A stretch of DNA of 64,000 bases. It comes from Erinaceus europaeus. Taxonomy: Eukaryota > Chordata > Mammalia > Eulipotyphla > Erinaceidae. A program made the translations under genes and the position numbers. Position 1 is the first letter of the stretch, and every line of letters starts with the position of its first letter. This document shows, one piece after another, positions 22,290 to 33,399 of the stretch. The stretch covers positions 58,569,528 through 58,633,527 of the forward strand of contig NC_080164.1 of NCBI RefSeq assembly GCF_950295315.1. Reading direction: 5' to 3'. The notes beneath the pieces are model-generated. The model saw only the letters and a program-made list of their open reading frames with translations, was not told the DNA's origin and searched no databases.

Positions 22290-22423
22290 CAGAGAGATAG
22301 AGATAAACATAGAGAGAAATACCAGAACACAGTTCCACCCTGGCTTATGGTGGTGCTGGGGATTGAACCTGGAGCCTCAGGAATGAAAGTCTTTTACATA
22401 ACTATTATATCTACCCAGCCCTT
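22290..22423 (-). mobile_element. SINE-C, inverted
   Basis: The plus strand reads GGTGGTGCTGGGGATTGAAC, GGAGCCTCAGGAATGAAAGT and CTACCCAGCCC, the complement of a SINE-C head. It abuts the L1 ORF2 end. Confidence 0.75.
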
Positions 22424-22545
22424 TCTCTCTGGCTTTCTACCTTCCTTCTCTATTTCTAAAATACTGAAAAGTTAACCCTGGGAAGTGCCTTTGCAGTAGT
22501 ATGAAGTCCTGAGTTCATTCTCCACTGCCATATTTTTAAAAAAGT

Positions 22546-22982
22546 GTTAGTTTCATTATGAATATTGGTTGGGTGAGAAGAAAATACCTACGTCTATCAA
22601 ATAAGTATACTCTTAGAGTTGCCAAATAGATGTCAGTGGATGAATCTCTTGCAAACTGCAGAATTGCTTATGCACATTTCTGAAAGAGGCCAAATAACAT
22701 CAGAAAATATGAACCTTCTGTGATACACATCTTTCAGGAAACTCAACTGCTTACAGTTTCATGTTATTAACACTTTCATTTCTCTGGAAATTTTTCTCTC
22801 TTCTACCATTCAGAAGAACTGCCCACTAAAAGGATCGAGAATAATACTCCCCTCTCTATAAAGCAGACTTTGAGATATTTGAAGGTAATGACTTTATGTT
22901 TGCATTCTTTGTTAATAAATAGGTATGACTTTTTGAGAAATAAATATCATTTTTGGTTATTAAGACTAATAGGCCAAAATTT
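22546..22982. other. No recognised feature
   Basis: No named repeat. The ~120 bp before it are CT-rich and SINE-like but too degraded to classify. Confidence 0.35.
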
Positions 22983-23140
22983 ATTTTTTTAAGATTTGAT
23001 TTATTTTATTAGTGAGAAAGATAGGAGGAGAGAAAGAGCCAGACATCACTCTGGTACATGTGATGCCGGGGACTGAACTCAGGACCTCATACTTGAGAGT
23101 CTAGTTCCTTAGCCACTGTGACACCTCCCAGACCACCAAA
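22983..23140 (-). mobile_element. SINE-B, inverted
   Basis: TTTTTTAAGATTTGATTTAT, then CATCACTCTGGTACATGTGA, GAACTCAGGACCTCATACTT and TGACACCTCCCAGACCACC: the complete reverse of SINE-B. Confidence 0.88.
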
Positions 23141-23173
23141 ATTTATTTCAAGCAATCTTTTTTAAATAAATGA

Positions 23174-23440
23174 GGGCCAGGTGGTGATTCACCCAGTATG
23201 GCTCACAGCTTAACATGTTCAAGGGCCAGGGTTCATGCTTCCCACCTGAGAAAGGGAAGCTTCATTAGCATTGGAGAAGTATTGTATGTGTCTCCCTCTC
23301 ATTCTCTCTACCCACCTCTTTTTCTGTTTCTATCAGCAAAATAAAGAAGAAAATAAAAAGGCCACTAGGAGGTGGAGGCATTGTGTCATGGTGCAGGCAC
23401 TGAGCCCCATCAATAACTCTGGTGGCAGTAATAAGTAAGT
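23174..23440 (+). mobile_element. SINE-D with 3' GGAGGTGGAGGCATTG module
   Basis: GGGCCAGGTGGTGATTCACC head, CAGGGTTCATGCTTCCCACC, a CT-rich middle, then GTCATGGTGCAGGCACTGAG and AATAACTCTGGTGGCAG, the same kind of 3' module as in long SINE-A copies. Confidence 0.75.
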
Positions 23441-23834
23441 AACATATTATCAGCAAGTTACTTAGGTTCTCTTTACAAAAGCTTTTTTTAAAAAATAGTT
23501 CCTTTAAAATATGATGCTGATTCAAAGGAACTCTATAAATCACACAAGTTACTCTTTTCCATGAATGATTAATTTCCTAGTCTGAAGTTGACTCATTGAA
23601 GGTATTTTTTTAATCTATATCAAAATGGAGTTTCCAGCCTGTTTTATAGTAGATTAATCAAGATAGAATGCAAAGTGATTTTGTATTTTGTGAAGTTACA
23701 AATATGAAATCTATTTCAGGTTACTGAACTGATTACTAAAGAAATAAATATGTATTATGTATCATAACCTGGAGTCAAAAAATCTGTTTATATTAGAGCT
23801 GACCCATCAGTCACAAATGAACTTCCCATCCTAA
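23441..23834. other. No recognised feature
   Basis: AT-rich sequence without a named repeat. Confidence 0.35.
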
Positions 23835-23852
23835 TAATGAGGGAAGATACTG

Positions 23853-23900
23853 CTGTACAAGTACCGCGCGCTAACCGATTGCGCAACTGGAGCATGCTTT
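23853..23900 (-). pseudogene. Tailless retropseudogene of pre-tRNA-Ile(UAU), 5' part
   Basis: On the minus strand AAAGCAT (leader-like) is followed by GCTCCAGTTGCGCAATCGG and TTAGCGCGCGGTACTTGTAC, which closely follows the acceptor, D-arm and anticodon 5' side of mammalian tRNA-Ile(UAU), with the start of its intron (ACAGCAGTA-like). It stops there: no 3' exon, no box B, no A-tail. The flanks TAATGAGGGAAGATACTG (23835-23852) and TAATGAGAGAAGATACTG (23901-23918) form an 18-bp TSD with one mismatch. The tRNA identity is from memory of the family. Confidence 0.7.
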
Positions 23901-23918
23901 TAATGAGAGAAGATACTG

Positions 23919-24589
23919 ATCAGCAGCAGCCTGAGTGCTCACAAAACATGCATTCTAACAGCTATAGTTTTCAGCATTCATGTTCATGGCTACTCAACTA
24001 CACAGGTAAGACCCAAGGCTCTACATCTACCCTCAAAATCCACGATAAAGCAGTTAAATGGTTGCCTGAGTTTGGAAACACTTCTCAGTTACTAGCTTCT
24101 CTCTGGTATGCAAACCCCCATCCTCTTCTCTGATTCCTATTGTCTTCCTTGAGTCCTGGGTATATAAACTGAATTTAATTTACTATGCCACTTGGGGCTT
24201 TAATAATAATCATAAAGGAAAAAAAGCTAAACTTTGAGAATAGGAAATGTCTACTACTTTTCAAACTTGAATAGGTGCTTGTACTAGTTCTGAAGTCACA
24301 AAGAATAACAATCTGAGGAAGTATGTTTTCCCTTTTTTGTTGTTGTTGTTTTCTGTCAGCATGAAGGGCAGAGTGAAATAATTAGACTGCTGCTATGTTT
24401 AAACTTAGAACAATCTCCATTAGAGAAATAAGTAAATTCATCTCTTCCAATCATTGCTGTAAATAATATCTACTTCCATGCCTATAAACCACTAATATCC
24501 TATTGTTTTCTATAAGGTAGCCCCTAAATTCCCCTATTGTCAACTTTTCCACTTACCATAAAAGCCTCTCCCTACTCTTCATTATTATC
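23919..24589. other. No recognised feature
   Basis: No named repeat, apart from a short (TTG)n run near 24340. Confidence 0.35.
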
Positions 24590-25165
24590 ATTATTATTGG
24601 AGTAAAATTGCATACAGTTACATGCACAGATCTTAAAAGTCCATTCTGGTTTGCTTTGATAAATGTGCATATCCATGTAACCACTACTTCAAACCAGATA
24701 AAATTTCCGCCACCCAAGACTACTTGTTCAGTCATGTCTCTTATTTAATTATCATCCATCCACACTTTTGCCTATTCTTCAATTTCATGCAATAATCATT
24801 ATTTTCATGTCTGGCTAATTTCATGTAATATGTTTTTTTTTTAATTTTGTCCACATTGATTAACATATCAGTATTTCTTTCCTTTATATTGTTGGTTAGT
24901 ATTTCACTATGTGAATTTACCACTGCCACATATACTTTTATTCAAAGTTATTCAGATTGCTTCAGTTGGAGTTGCTATGAGTAAAATTGCTATAATCTTT
25001 GTTATATAAATCTTTTATTGTAGATATAAGTTTTTATTTCCCTCATTCACAGGACAGATGTAAGTTTAACTTAGCAATAAATACAAGTATACAGGAGAAT
25101 TTTGATTACTCCACATCTCCACCAAGATTTATTGTCATGAAACTTCTACCCATCCCCAGGGTTTT
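24590..25165 (-). mobile_element. Ancient L1 (L1M-type) 3' end, inverted
   Basis: TGGAGTAAAATTGCATACAG, ATGTAACCACTACTTCAAAC, TTTCATGTAATATG, TGTCCACATTGATTAACATA and CTCCACATCTCCACCAAGAT follow, in order, the inverse of an old mammalian L1 ORF2 end and 3' UTR. Highly diverged. Confidence 0.65.
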
Positions 25166-25171
25166 TGTTTT

Positions 25172-25377
25172 AATCAATCAATAAATTAATTAAATAGATA
25201 TTTTGGATAGAGACAGAGAGCAATTAAGAAGGGAAGGGTATAGGAAGAGACAGTGAGACACATGCAGCACTATTTCACTGCTTGTGAAAGTTAGGCCCCT
25301 ACAGATGGGGACTGGGGGCTTGAACCTGGGTCTTTGGGAACTCTAACGTGTGTTCTCAACCACAGCACCACCAATAA
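25172..25377 (-). mobile_element. SINE-D, inverted
   Basis: TTTTGGATAGAGACAGAGAG, CAGCACTATTTCACTGCTTG, CTACAGATGGGGACTGGGGG and CTTGAACCTGGGTC. The head end is degraded. Confidence 0.85.
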
Positions 25378-25415
25378 TCTCCTGCATTCCCTAGTTTTTA
25401 AGAATACTTTCAATT

Positions 25416-25569
25416 TGCGGTCCAGGAGGTGGTGCAGTGGATAAAGCACTGGATTCCAAAGCGTGAGGTCCCAAGTTCAATTCCTTGCAGCACATGTACC
25501 AGAGTGATGTCTGGTTCTTTCTCTCTCTCCTTCTATCTTTCTCATAAGTAAATAAACAAAATATTTTTA
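25416..25569 (+). mobile_element. SINE-B, full length, 13-bp TSD
   Basis: Starts near GCGGTCCAGGAGGTGGTGCA, with box B-like AGTTCAATTCC, then CACATGTACCAGAGTGATGT, a CT-rich stretch and a TAAATAAACAAAATATTTTT tail. AATACTTTCAATT flanks it at 25403-25415 and 25570-25582. Confidence 0.95.
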
Positions 25570-25751
25570 AATACTTTCAATTAAACTAACTTTCTTATAT
25601 TAAGTTTTACCTATATGTTTAATCTTTGATAGTAATGTGAAAAATAATTTAATTTTTCCATAAGTTTTGCAAACTGGGTTTTACAATGTCCACCAGAAAT
25701 AGGTAAGAGTTTGGACTATGTATAAATTTACCAACCTTTCTTACACTCTCA

Positions 25752-25950
25752 AATTTTTTATTTTATTTATTGAATAGAGACAGCCAGAGATCAAGAGGAA
25801 GGGGGTGTAGAGAAAAAGAGACAGAGAGACATCTGTAACACTGTTTCACCACTTATGAAGCCCCCCCCCCCCCCTACAGGTTTGGGAGCAAGGGCTTGAA
25901 CCAGGGCACTGTAACATGTGCTTTCAACCAGGTGCACCACCACCCAGCCC
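25752..25950 (-). mobile_element. SINE-D, inverted, with a C14 run
   Basis: ATTGAATAGAGACAGCCAGA, CACCACTTATGAAG, a run of 14 C (25861-25874), then TACAGG, GGCTTGAACCAGGGC and CACCACCCAGCCC. Confidence 0.88.
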
Positions 25951-26009
25951 TTACAAATGCTTTTTAAAAGTCAGTTTTAAATCCAATACATTTTTGTTTT
26001 GGAGGATTG

Positions 26010-26145
26010 GTTATTTTCTTTTGTATCAGAGCACTGCTGAGATCTGGCTTATGATGATGCCAAGGAATTAAACCTAGGACTTCAAAGTCTCAGAAATGAA
26101 AATATTTTGAATTACCATTATGCTATATCCTTGGTCCTTAGATAA
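26010..26145 (-). mobile_element. SINE-C, inverted, diverged
   Basis: ATCAGAGCACTGCTGAGATC, GGCTTATGATGATGCCAAGG, ATTAAACCTAGGACTTC and ATATCCTTGGTCC mirror SINE-C. Confidence 0.65.
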
Positions 26146-26996
26146 AGTTTCTCACATTATGTCTCCTAATATTTTTAATCAGTCTTAGACTGAAAGGGAA
26201 AAACCCAGTAGGGAATAAATGATTATGAGTGCCCAAATAAAATTCTAAAATAAGTTCTTGAGCATAATCTGCCTAAACCTAAAGTTGGCAGATCAGGAAC
26301 TTGGTTTACAGTGAGTTTGCAGAGTTTTTGAAAGGAAATATACCTAAAAGAGATGGATGCAAAATTAGAAACTTCTCATCACCCTGTTTGACAACCTTGT
26401 AAAGATTCCAATTAACTTTTAGTTTAGGTTTTGACAAAGGCTGTTATCTACTTGAGGGGACAGATTTTAATTTCAATTTATCTCTATATAACTTTTTTGA
26501 CAGTTTATTATTTATTAACATGCAAGACAGAAAATCAGAGCTAATATAGAGTGTTTTATTAAAATTTCTGCATTCATACAATTAATAGTATCTTCTATGT
26601 ATGTAATAGCATAGACACTTCCCATAGTATTAAAAAGTAAAAATAAAGAATAAAGGAGGAAGCATATCCCAAGAACAATGAGGCAAATTTAAACTTTCAA
26701 ACTCGGAAATTTACTGCCAAAGTAAATAATTTCTTTTGCACATAATTCACTAAGTGTTCATTATTTTTAATGTGTATTGTGGGATGTAGTTTCTAATAAT
26801 TATATAACTGTTTCAGCTTTTTAAAATTTTACTCTGGAGGACTTTCATGTGGAATGGTTACTAATGTGAAATAGACAAGTCATAAGTTACTTTTGAATCT
26901 CACTGCTACAGATATACAAATCAACTATGTCTGTACTGAACCCTCTTGTTTGAAAATTCGTTGAGGATGACTTCATCTCAAGATTTATTTCTGTGT

Positions 26997-26998
<2 letters not shown>
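26146..26998. other. No recognised feature
   Basis: AT-rich sequence; no repeat or coding signal recognised. Confidence 0.35.

Positions 26999-27046
<48 letters not shown>
26999..27046. repeat. (GT)24 microsatellite
   Basis: Uninterrupted GT dinucleotide repeat. Confidence 0.98.
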
Positions 27047-27047
<1 letters not shown>

Positions 27048-27194
27048 GGTAACCAAGGAATCAAGAGAATGAATTTCTTATAGACTCATATGAAAACTCA
27101 ATCATTTGAAAATATTTATTATATTTCTTTCAAGAGAGATAGGTGAGAGCGAGAAAGAGAGACAAAGGGGGAATAAGAATAAGACCAGGGCAAA

Positions 27195-29390
27195 AATAAA
27201 CCACAAAAAGAAACAAAGAAAAACACTCTAACTATGGAAATTAAATACTTCACTTGTGAATAATACCTAAGCCACTGAAGAAATAAAAAGAGAAATTAAA
27301 ATTTTCTTGGAGAACAATGAAAGAAGACAAATTACCAGACCCTGTGGGATGCAGCAAAAACTGTTCTAAGAGGGAAGTTTATAGCAAAACAGTCCTATAT
27401 TAACAAACAGCAAAAATCTCATGTAAGCTACCTAACATCAACTAGAAAAAGAGCAACAAAGAGGTCCAAAAGTCAATAGAAGAAAATAAATAGTCAAAAT
27501 CAGAGCAGAAATTAATGAAATAGAATCCAGAAAGATGATTCAAAAGATTAACAAAGGCAAGAGCTGGTTCTTTGAAAGGATAAATAAAATAGATAAAACG
27601 CTGGCTAGAATCACAAAAAGAAAGAGGAAGCAATGATAAAAAACAATCAAGAACAAGAGAGATTAAACTACAGCTGAAGGGACCTTTGAAATGTAACTAA
27701 AATATGCATGCTAGCTATCTACAAAATGGAGTACCCCCCCCCAACTCCTCATCTGCACTATTCCAGACTTTAGGCCCATGATTGCTCAACAATTTGTTTG
27801 GCTTTGTATGTTAACTCTCTTGTCAACCACCAGGTTCCAGATGCTAGCATGATGCCAACCAGACTTCCCTGGACAAACAACCCCACCAATGTGTCCTGGA
27901 GTTCTGCTTCCCCAGAGCCTTTCCCCACTACGGAAAGAGAGAGACAGGCTGGGAGTATGGATCAACCTGTCAATGCCCATGTTCAGTGGAGAAGCAATTA
28001 CAGAAGCCAGACCTTCCACCTTCTGTATCCCACAATGACCTTGAGTCCATGTTCCCAGGGGGTTAAAGAATAAGAAAGCTATCGGGGAAGGCGATGGGTT
28101 ACAGAGTTCTGGTGGTAGGAATTGTGTGGAGTTGTACCCCTCTTATCCTATGGTTTAGTCAATGTTTCCTTTTTATAAATAAAAAAAAATTAAGTAATAA
28201 ATATAAATAAATAAATAAAAATTACAGCTGAAGATGGGAGATGAAAAGAATCATACATGAATATTATGAACATCACTATGGGAATAAATTGGACAACATA
28301 GATGAAGTGGATGCATTCCTAGAATCATACCACATGCTGTCTAACCTAAGAGGAAGTAGATAGCTTAAACAAGACAATCACTAATTTAGTAACTGAATCA
28401 GTCATCAAAAATCTTGCCAAGAATAAAAGCAGAGGCCCAGGTGGCTTTACTAACAGATTTTCAAAGAAGACTTTCAAAGAAGAACTATACCTATTTTCCT
28501 CAAACTATTCTAGAAAAATGTAGAAGGGCAAACACTACCAAACACGTTCTATGAGGTGAACATCATTTTGATCCCCAAAGTAGAAAAGGATTCTACCAGG
28601 ATGAAAACTATGGACCTATATGCCTGATGAACAATGATGCAAAAATCCTGAACAAAATCTTGACAAATAGAATCCAATAGCATATCAAGATAGTAATTCA
28701 TCAAGACAAGTGGGACTTATCCCTGGAAAACAGGGATGGTTCAACATCTGCAAATCAATTGATATAATTCAATTATTGATATAATTCATTATATCAATAA
28801 AAAAAAGATAAAAATTATATGGTCATATCAACTGATGCTGGAAAGGCATTCGATAAGACCCAACACACATTTATGATAAATACCCTCCAGAAACTGTGAA
28901 TAGAAGGACCATTATTCAACAGAATAAAGACCATTTATGACAAACCCACAGATAACATCATCCTCAATGAGGAAAAGCTGAAAGATTTCCCCCCTAAACT
29001 TGGGAACCAAATGAGGATGTCCACTATCTCCATTGTTTTCAACATAGTTCTCAAGAAATTTGCCAACACAATCAGACAACAAAGATATATCAAAGGTATA
29101 CATATTGGAAAAGAAAAAATCAAACTATTATCATTTGTTGATGACATGATATTATACCTAGAGTATAAGATCTACCTGAGACTCCACCAAAAAACTATTT
29201 GAATAATTGATAAATTCAATAAAGTAGCAAGATACAAAACCAATACACACATTTATGGCATTTCTGTATACAAACAAGGAATCAGAGAAAAGGGAAACAA
29301 TAGACTCAATCCTGTTTACAATTGAGCTTAAATATTCATTTTAAAAATTTTAAAAGAAAATCTATCCAGATCTAAGTGTTAATAAAGCTG
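27195..29390 (+). mobile_element. Old L1, ORF2 middle region, split by a younger L1
   Basis: Two colinear parts, 27195-27679 (linker) and 28223 to about 29390 (RT), are separated by a 543-bp L1 type A 3' end. The L1 ends within the RT C-terminal side, without a 3' UTR. Confidence 0.85.
27195..29390 (+). pseudogene. L1 ORF2 linker/RT remnant
   Basis: Blocks in order: a linker ending at AGCTGGTTCTTTGAAAGG; then GSIP-like YYEHHYGNKLDN, a KNKSRGPGGFTN-type block, a degenerate TLIPK region, HQDKWDLSLENRDG-like sequence and an AEKAF-like box. The catalytic motif reads FVDD (29134-29145) in place of FADD. Many stops. A local duplication of TTGATATAATTCA lies near 28760-28790. Confidence 0.85.
27680..28222 (+). 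mobile_element. L1 type A 3' end, 11-bp TSD, inside old L1
   Basis: Begins GGACCTTTGAAATGTAACTA in the 3' UTR and ends TATGGTTTAGTCAATGTTTCC plus an A/T-rich tail. TACAGCTGAAG flanks it (27669-27679, 28223-28233). Confidence 0.93.
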
Positions 29391-29392
29391 TA

Positions 29393-29695
29393 AGGGGGTC
29401 AGGTTGTGGCATACCTGGTTAAGTATTCTTATCACTGTATACAAGGAACCAGGTTTAAAACCTCATGCCCCGTCTGCAGGGAGGATGCTTCATAAGGTCA
29501 GCAGGTATCTATCTTTCTCTCCCTTTCTTTATCTCCCCAGGCCTCTCAATCTCAATTTCTCTCTGTCCTATCAAGTATAATAGAAAGGGAAAATATAGCT
29601 ATTGAAATTAGTGGATTCATAGTGCCAGCACCTAGCCCCAGCAACAACACTGGTGGCAATAAAAAATTTAATTTAATTTAATTTAATTTAATTTA
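29393..29695 (+). mobile_element. SINE-D/A-like long SINE with (AATTT)n tail
   Basis: GGGGGTCAGGTTGTGGCATA head, CTCAATTTCTCTCTGTCCTA, then a 3' module with GTGGATTCATAGTGCCAGCA and CAACAACACTGGTGGCAATA. The tail is an (AATTT)5-type repeat at 29666-29695. Confidence 0.8.
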
Positions 29696-29781
29696 AAAAT
29701 GAAATAAAATGATGTAAGGACTTGCCTTTGTAAATGTGCCATAATAAATTCAATCCCTTACTTAAGAAAATTCAGATATTT

Positions 29782-31080
29782 TTTTAATTTTTATTAGTGA
29801 CTTATAAATGATTAACAAGACTGTAAGATAACAGGGGTATAATTCCATACAGTTCCCACCATCAGAGTTTCATGTCTCATCCCCTCTACTGGAAACTCCT
29901 CTGTCCCTTATCTCTCTGGGAGTATGGACCAGAACTCTTTATGGGGTACAGAAGGTGGAAGGTCTGGCTTCTGTAATTGCTTCTTTGCTGGACAAGAATA
30001 TTGGCAGACCCATATTCCCAGCCTGTTTTTGTCTTTCCCTAGTTGGATAGGGCACTGGAGAGGTAAGGCTTTGGAACACACTGGTGAGGCAGTCTGCCAA
30101 AAGAAGTCAGGAGGGAATCATAGTAGCATCCATAACTTGGTAGTTGAAAGATGATGATACAAAGCAGGATAAATTGTTTAATAAGCAGGAACCCAAAGGT
30201 AGGAATAGAGCAGATGAAATTTGGGGCCTTTGCATGGGAAGAAGCTAGGGAGTCTATTTTAGGCATGTTCAAAGGGGGCTATGACTTTAGTAATTTTTTT
30301 CCTGAGCCTGATAACTAATATGCAGGTGGTCTATACTGTTGTCTGGAAAGATGGTATCAGAGTTGAGAATAGGGCTATAAAGCTGGACTAGGGCACAGAG
30401 TCGCTCTGAAACATGTGGATAGTATATAAATACCATCAACTATTTACCCATTCGATCTGGCCTAGGCCCATATATATTGATCATTAACAAAGGAACCTGT
30501 GTAATCTCTGAGTCCCTGTCAGTCTGAGCTCAAAGTTCATGATCACAGCTAGGAAAATTTTATGCTACACTCATTTCAGAACCAGCCTTCTTTGAGTGAC
30601 AGAGTAGGTTGACGCAGCCTCCCTTTGGAGAGTGGGGCAGTCCCTACCATGCTCTACAGTGAGGGCAAGGTCCTGGAGAGGACCATAAGAGGGCTTATGA
30701 TGATGTTCCTGATGGAGATGACCAACGATGCTTCTTCTTCTTCTAGCGTTTGCCCTTCTTCCATAGCCAGTCAACAGCGTCAGGTTGAGCCTGATGTAAA
30801 GTTTCAAGACCTCCTTTGAATCTGGAGAGGTGGCAGTCGTTGACTATGTGGGTCATAGTCTGTCTGTAGCCACAGGGGCAGTTCGGGTCGTCTCTGGCTC
30901 CCCAGCGATGCTAGAAGGATCTAGATGATGCTAGGGATCTAGGCCTATCTTATCTAAGTGAGAATCCAAGGATTCCCTGACTGGAACCCCAAATGACGGG
31001 GTAGTCTGGTATTGACCAAATAGGCCATCATTATAGTGTGCCAGTCTCTTGCCCTTATTCAGTTATTGTAAGCTTTTCTT
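29782..31080 (-). mobile_element. Older L1 3' UTR, inverted, interrupted by a non-L1 LINE
   Basis: Colinear with the inverted long 3' UTR at 20.3-21.4 kb (AGGGGTATAATTCCATACAG.. GTCTGGCTTCTGTAATTGC.. GTGAGGGCAAGGTCCTGG.. CTCTTGCCCTTATTCAG) but more diverged, with a different terminus (TTGTTAATCATTTATAAGTC on the minus strand). The segment 30733-30905 is foreign. Confidence 0.82.
30733..30905 (-). mobile_element. Second copy of the non-L1 LINE 3' end
   Basis: Shares its 3' end with the insertion at 16528-16761 but is truncated 61 bp earlier at the 5' side. CGATGCT flanks it (30726-30732 and 30906-30912), so truncation point and target differ: a separate insertion. The minus-strand frame carries [18 protein letters not shown] and ends at a TAG (30745-30743) followed by (AAG)n. 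Over the shared ~175 bp I count seven differences, each a C/T or G/A change at a CpG in one of the copies. Confidence 0.8.
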
Positions 31081-31399
31081 TATCATGTTCAGATAATTTT
31101 ATTAGAATAATTTTATAGGACTTTTTAAATTTTCACATAATTGTGAATTAACTATAAGTATCCAAATACACATCTTTGTGTGTCTCTGATTTTCTTTATG
31201 ATGGCAGCCTATATATGATTTCTGAGTACAAATTTGCAATTGGGTAAGAAGAGATTAATGCTTACTAACACTTGTTGAAACTGTTATGGAAATAGTGCAT
31301 TCTTTGCAATCCTGAGGCTCAGATTTTGACACTCCACACTGTTCATAGAGGCGTTCTAGCCTCTATCTCACTTCTCCCTCACCCTAGATAGATAGCGAG

Positions 31400-31560
31400 G
31401 ACAGGAGAAATTTCATCCAGCAGAAAACACACTTTATTCATCATGTGCAAGGGCCCTGGTTTGAGCTCCTAGCCACCATATATGGTCAAGCATTGCAGTG
31501 GTGCCTCTCCTTTTCTCTCCTTCTCTCACTCTCTTTCTTATACAAAAAGAGCTTTCCAAG
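31400..31560 (+). mobile_element. Old SINE fragment
   Basis: ATCATGTGCAAGGGCCCTGG, TTTGAGCTCCTAGCCACCAT and a CT-rich end (CTCTCCTTCTCTCACTCTC), D-like. Confidence 0.55.
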
Positions 31561-31619
31561 AGAGGGAGAATTGTGTATGAACAAAGCACCACCAAAAACC
31601 CTTGTAGCAAAAAGATAAA

Positions 31620-31735
31620 TGTCTGGACTGAGGAGATAATGCAGAAGTTTGCACAAAGGACTGGAGGTTTCAGGTTTGATCCCTACCATCAGCAGCAGCC
31701 GGAGCTGAGCAGTGCTTTGGATTAAACAAAAAGGA
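31620..31735 (+). mobile_element. SINE-C fragment
   Basis: CTGGACTGAGGAGATAATGC, CAGGTTTGATCCCTACCATC and CGGAGCTGAGCAGTGCTTTG. Confidence 0.65.
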
Positions 31736-31828
31736 AAACAAAAACAAAAAGCATAATTTTTAACACCATTAATTCTGGCAGCTTAATTGACAAGCAGTTA
31801 TATTTACCCTGGAAAAGAATAAATATCT

Positions 31829-31990
31829 TTTTTTTTTCAGCAGGATTTTCTCTGGGATTTGGTGCCCATACAAGAGACAGAGGAAGAGAGGGAAAGACTC
31901 TAAAGTACTGAAATTTCTCCCAGTGTAGTGGCAGACAGTCTCAAGCTTGAATCACTCACATATGGACTAGCAAAAATAGCCTACTGGATA
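31829..31990 (-). mobile_element. Old SINE, inverted
   Basis: A T-run, then GACAGAGGAAGAGAGGGAAA, GTGGCAGACAGTCTCAAGC and TTGAATCAC, in inverted SINE order. Weak. Confidence 0.45.
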
Positions 31991-32336
31991 GAGCCCCTGC
32001 ACCAATCATGACCCATGGTGAAGTCACAACAACAAAGACAATTACAAATTAAAAAATAATGTGGGTGAATAGATGTAAATCCTGGTTTCTGATTTGATAT
32101 GTAGTGTCAAGTAATAGGAAAAATCTGAATGTCAACTAGGTTTGGGGCAGAGATACTCTTATTCTTTGAAATAAACAACATGAGAAACATATTTTATACA
32201 GGAAAGCAGTGTCTTCCCATTAGTTATGCAGATTGCAGAGGCATTCTGTCCATCATCATTGCTATTGATGAAGTCATAAATGTAGAAAGAACTAAAAAGA
32301 GTCATTACTCAATTCTTGGTGGAGATGCATGTATAC

Positions 32337-32487
32337 CTTTTTTTTTTAAGATTTTGTTTATTGATGAGAAAGATAAGAGGAGAGAGAGAAATAACAAGAC
32401 ATCACTCTGGTACATGTGCTGTTGTGGTTGAACTCAGGACCTCATGCTTGAGAGTCCAATGCTTTATCCATTGTGATGTCTCTCATA
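32337..32487 (-). mobile_element. SINE-B, inverted
   Basis: T-run, AAGATTTTGTTTATTGATGA, CATCACTCTGGTACATGTGC, GAACTCAGGACCTCATGCTT and ATCCATTGTGATGTCTCT. Confidence 0.9.
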
Positions 32488-33360
32488 TCATGATATGCTT
32501 GTATGTTTAAGGTTAGAGAACTAAATACAGATGAAATATAACAGTGCCTATTTGAGAGTAAACACATATAAGTGGAAGTTAATATGAACTGAGAGAGGAG
32601 GATGAAGACAGAGTTAAAGGGAATATCTACTTTTGTTGTTCATATAGGTAGAAACCAGCCTAATGAAGATACAATAGTATTCTAAAATATAAGATAAAAA
32701 GAACATTTCAAAGAACAAAACAAGACTTCACACCGATTCAATTGTAATCTTAGTCTCTGTTGTTCTCTTTTGGATCCCACCATCCAAAAGCAAGAGAGTC
32801 AACATAGTCAGTTGTCATAACTTTGACCTTGGAAAAAGTTAATAATTGATGGATATGAAGATCAAACTCTTGTCAGACTATTATAAATGATTACCAAAAA
32901 CTGCTAACAAAATGTAGTTTTTCCTTCTAGATTCACATCAAAATTTTAGTCTAAAATACCAATTTTCTTCCATGTGATATGAAATACAACTAACTAAAGA
33001 TTTTTTAATTGACATTTTCAAGAACAAGTCATTGAAACTCACTTTAAAATTAATCCTGTGGAAACTATAAAAATTGTTTTATATGTGAAATGGAGAAAAG
33101 ACATTCTCAACTTCGCTTTGACAAAAAGAAAAAAGAAAACTTTTATATCATATCTCCTCTTTTTAAAGAGAGCTAATGGGCTAGAAACCATTTCCACAAT
33201 TGTTTATAAGGCTATTACTGCTTAAGAAATAATGCACCAGGCCATTTCTGATTGATCTCTTAGCCACACATTCTTAATATATTCCTCTACCAAAATGAAA
33301 ATGTCTAGGGTTTCTCAATTTATTAGTAATATACTTGTAGCATGTTGAAGGCAAAATCAT

Positions 33361-33399
<39 letters not shown>

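Noticed and set aside
23861..23890. Isolated GCGCG/GCGCAA cluster considered as a promoter or CpG island
   Set aside because: Explained by the D-arm region of the tRNA-Ile-like insertion.
29134..29145. FVDD motif considered as a sign of a different RT clade
   Set aside because: All surrounding blocks are colinear with L1 ORF2; best seen as a substitution in a dead copy.
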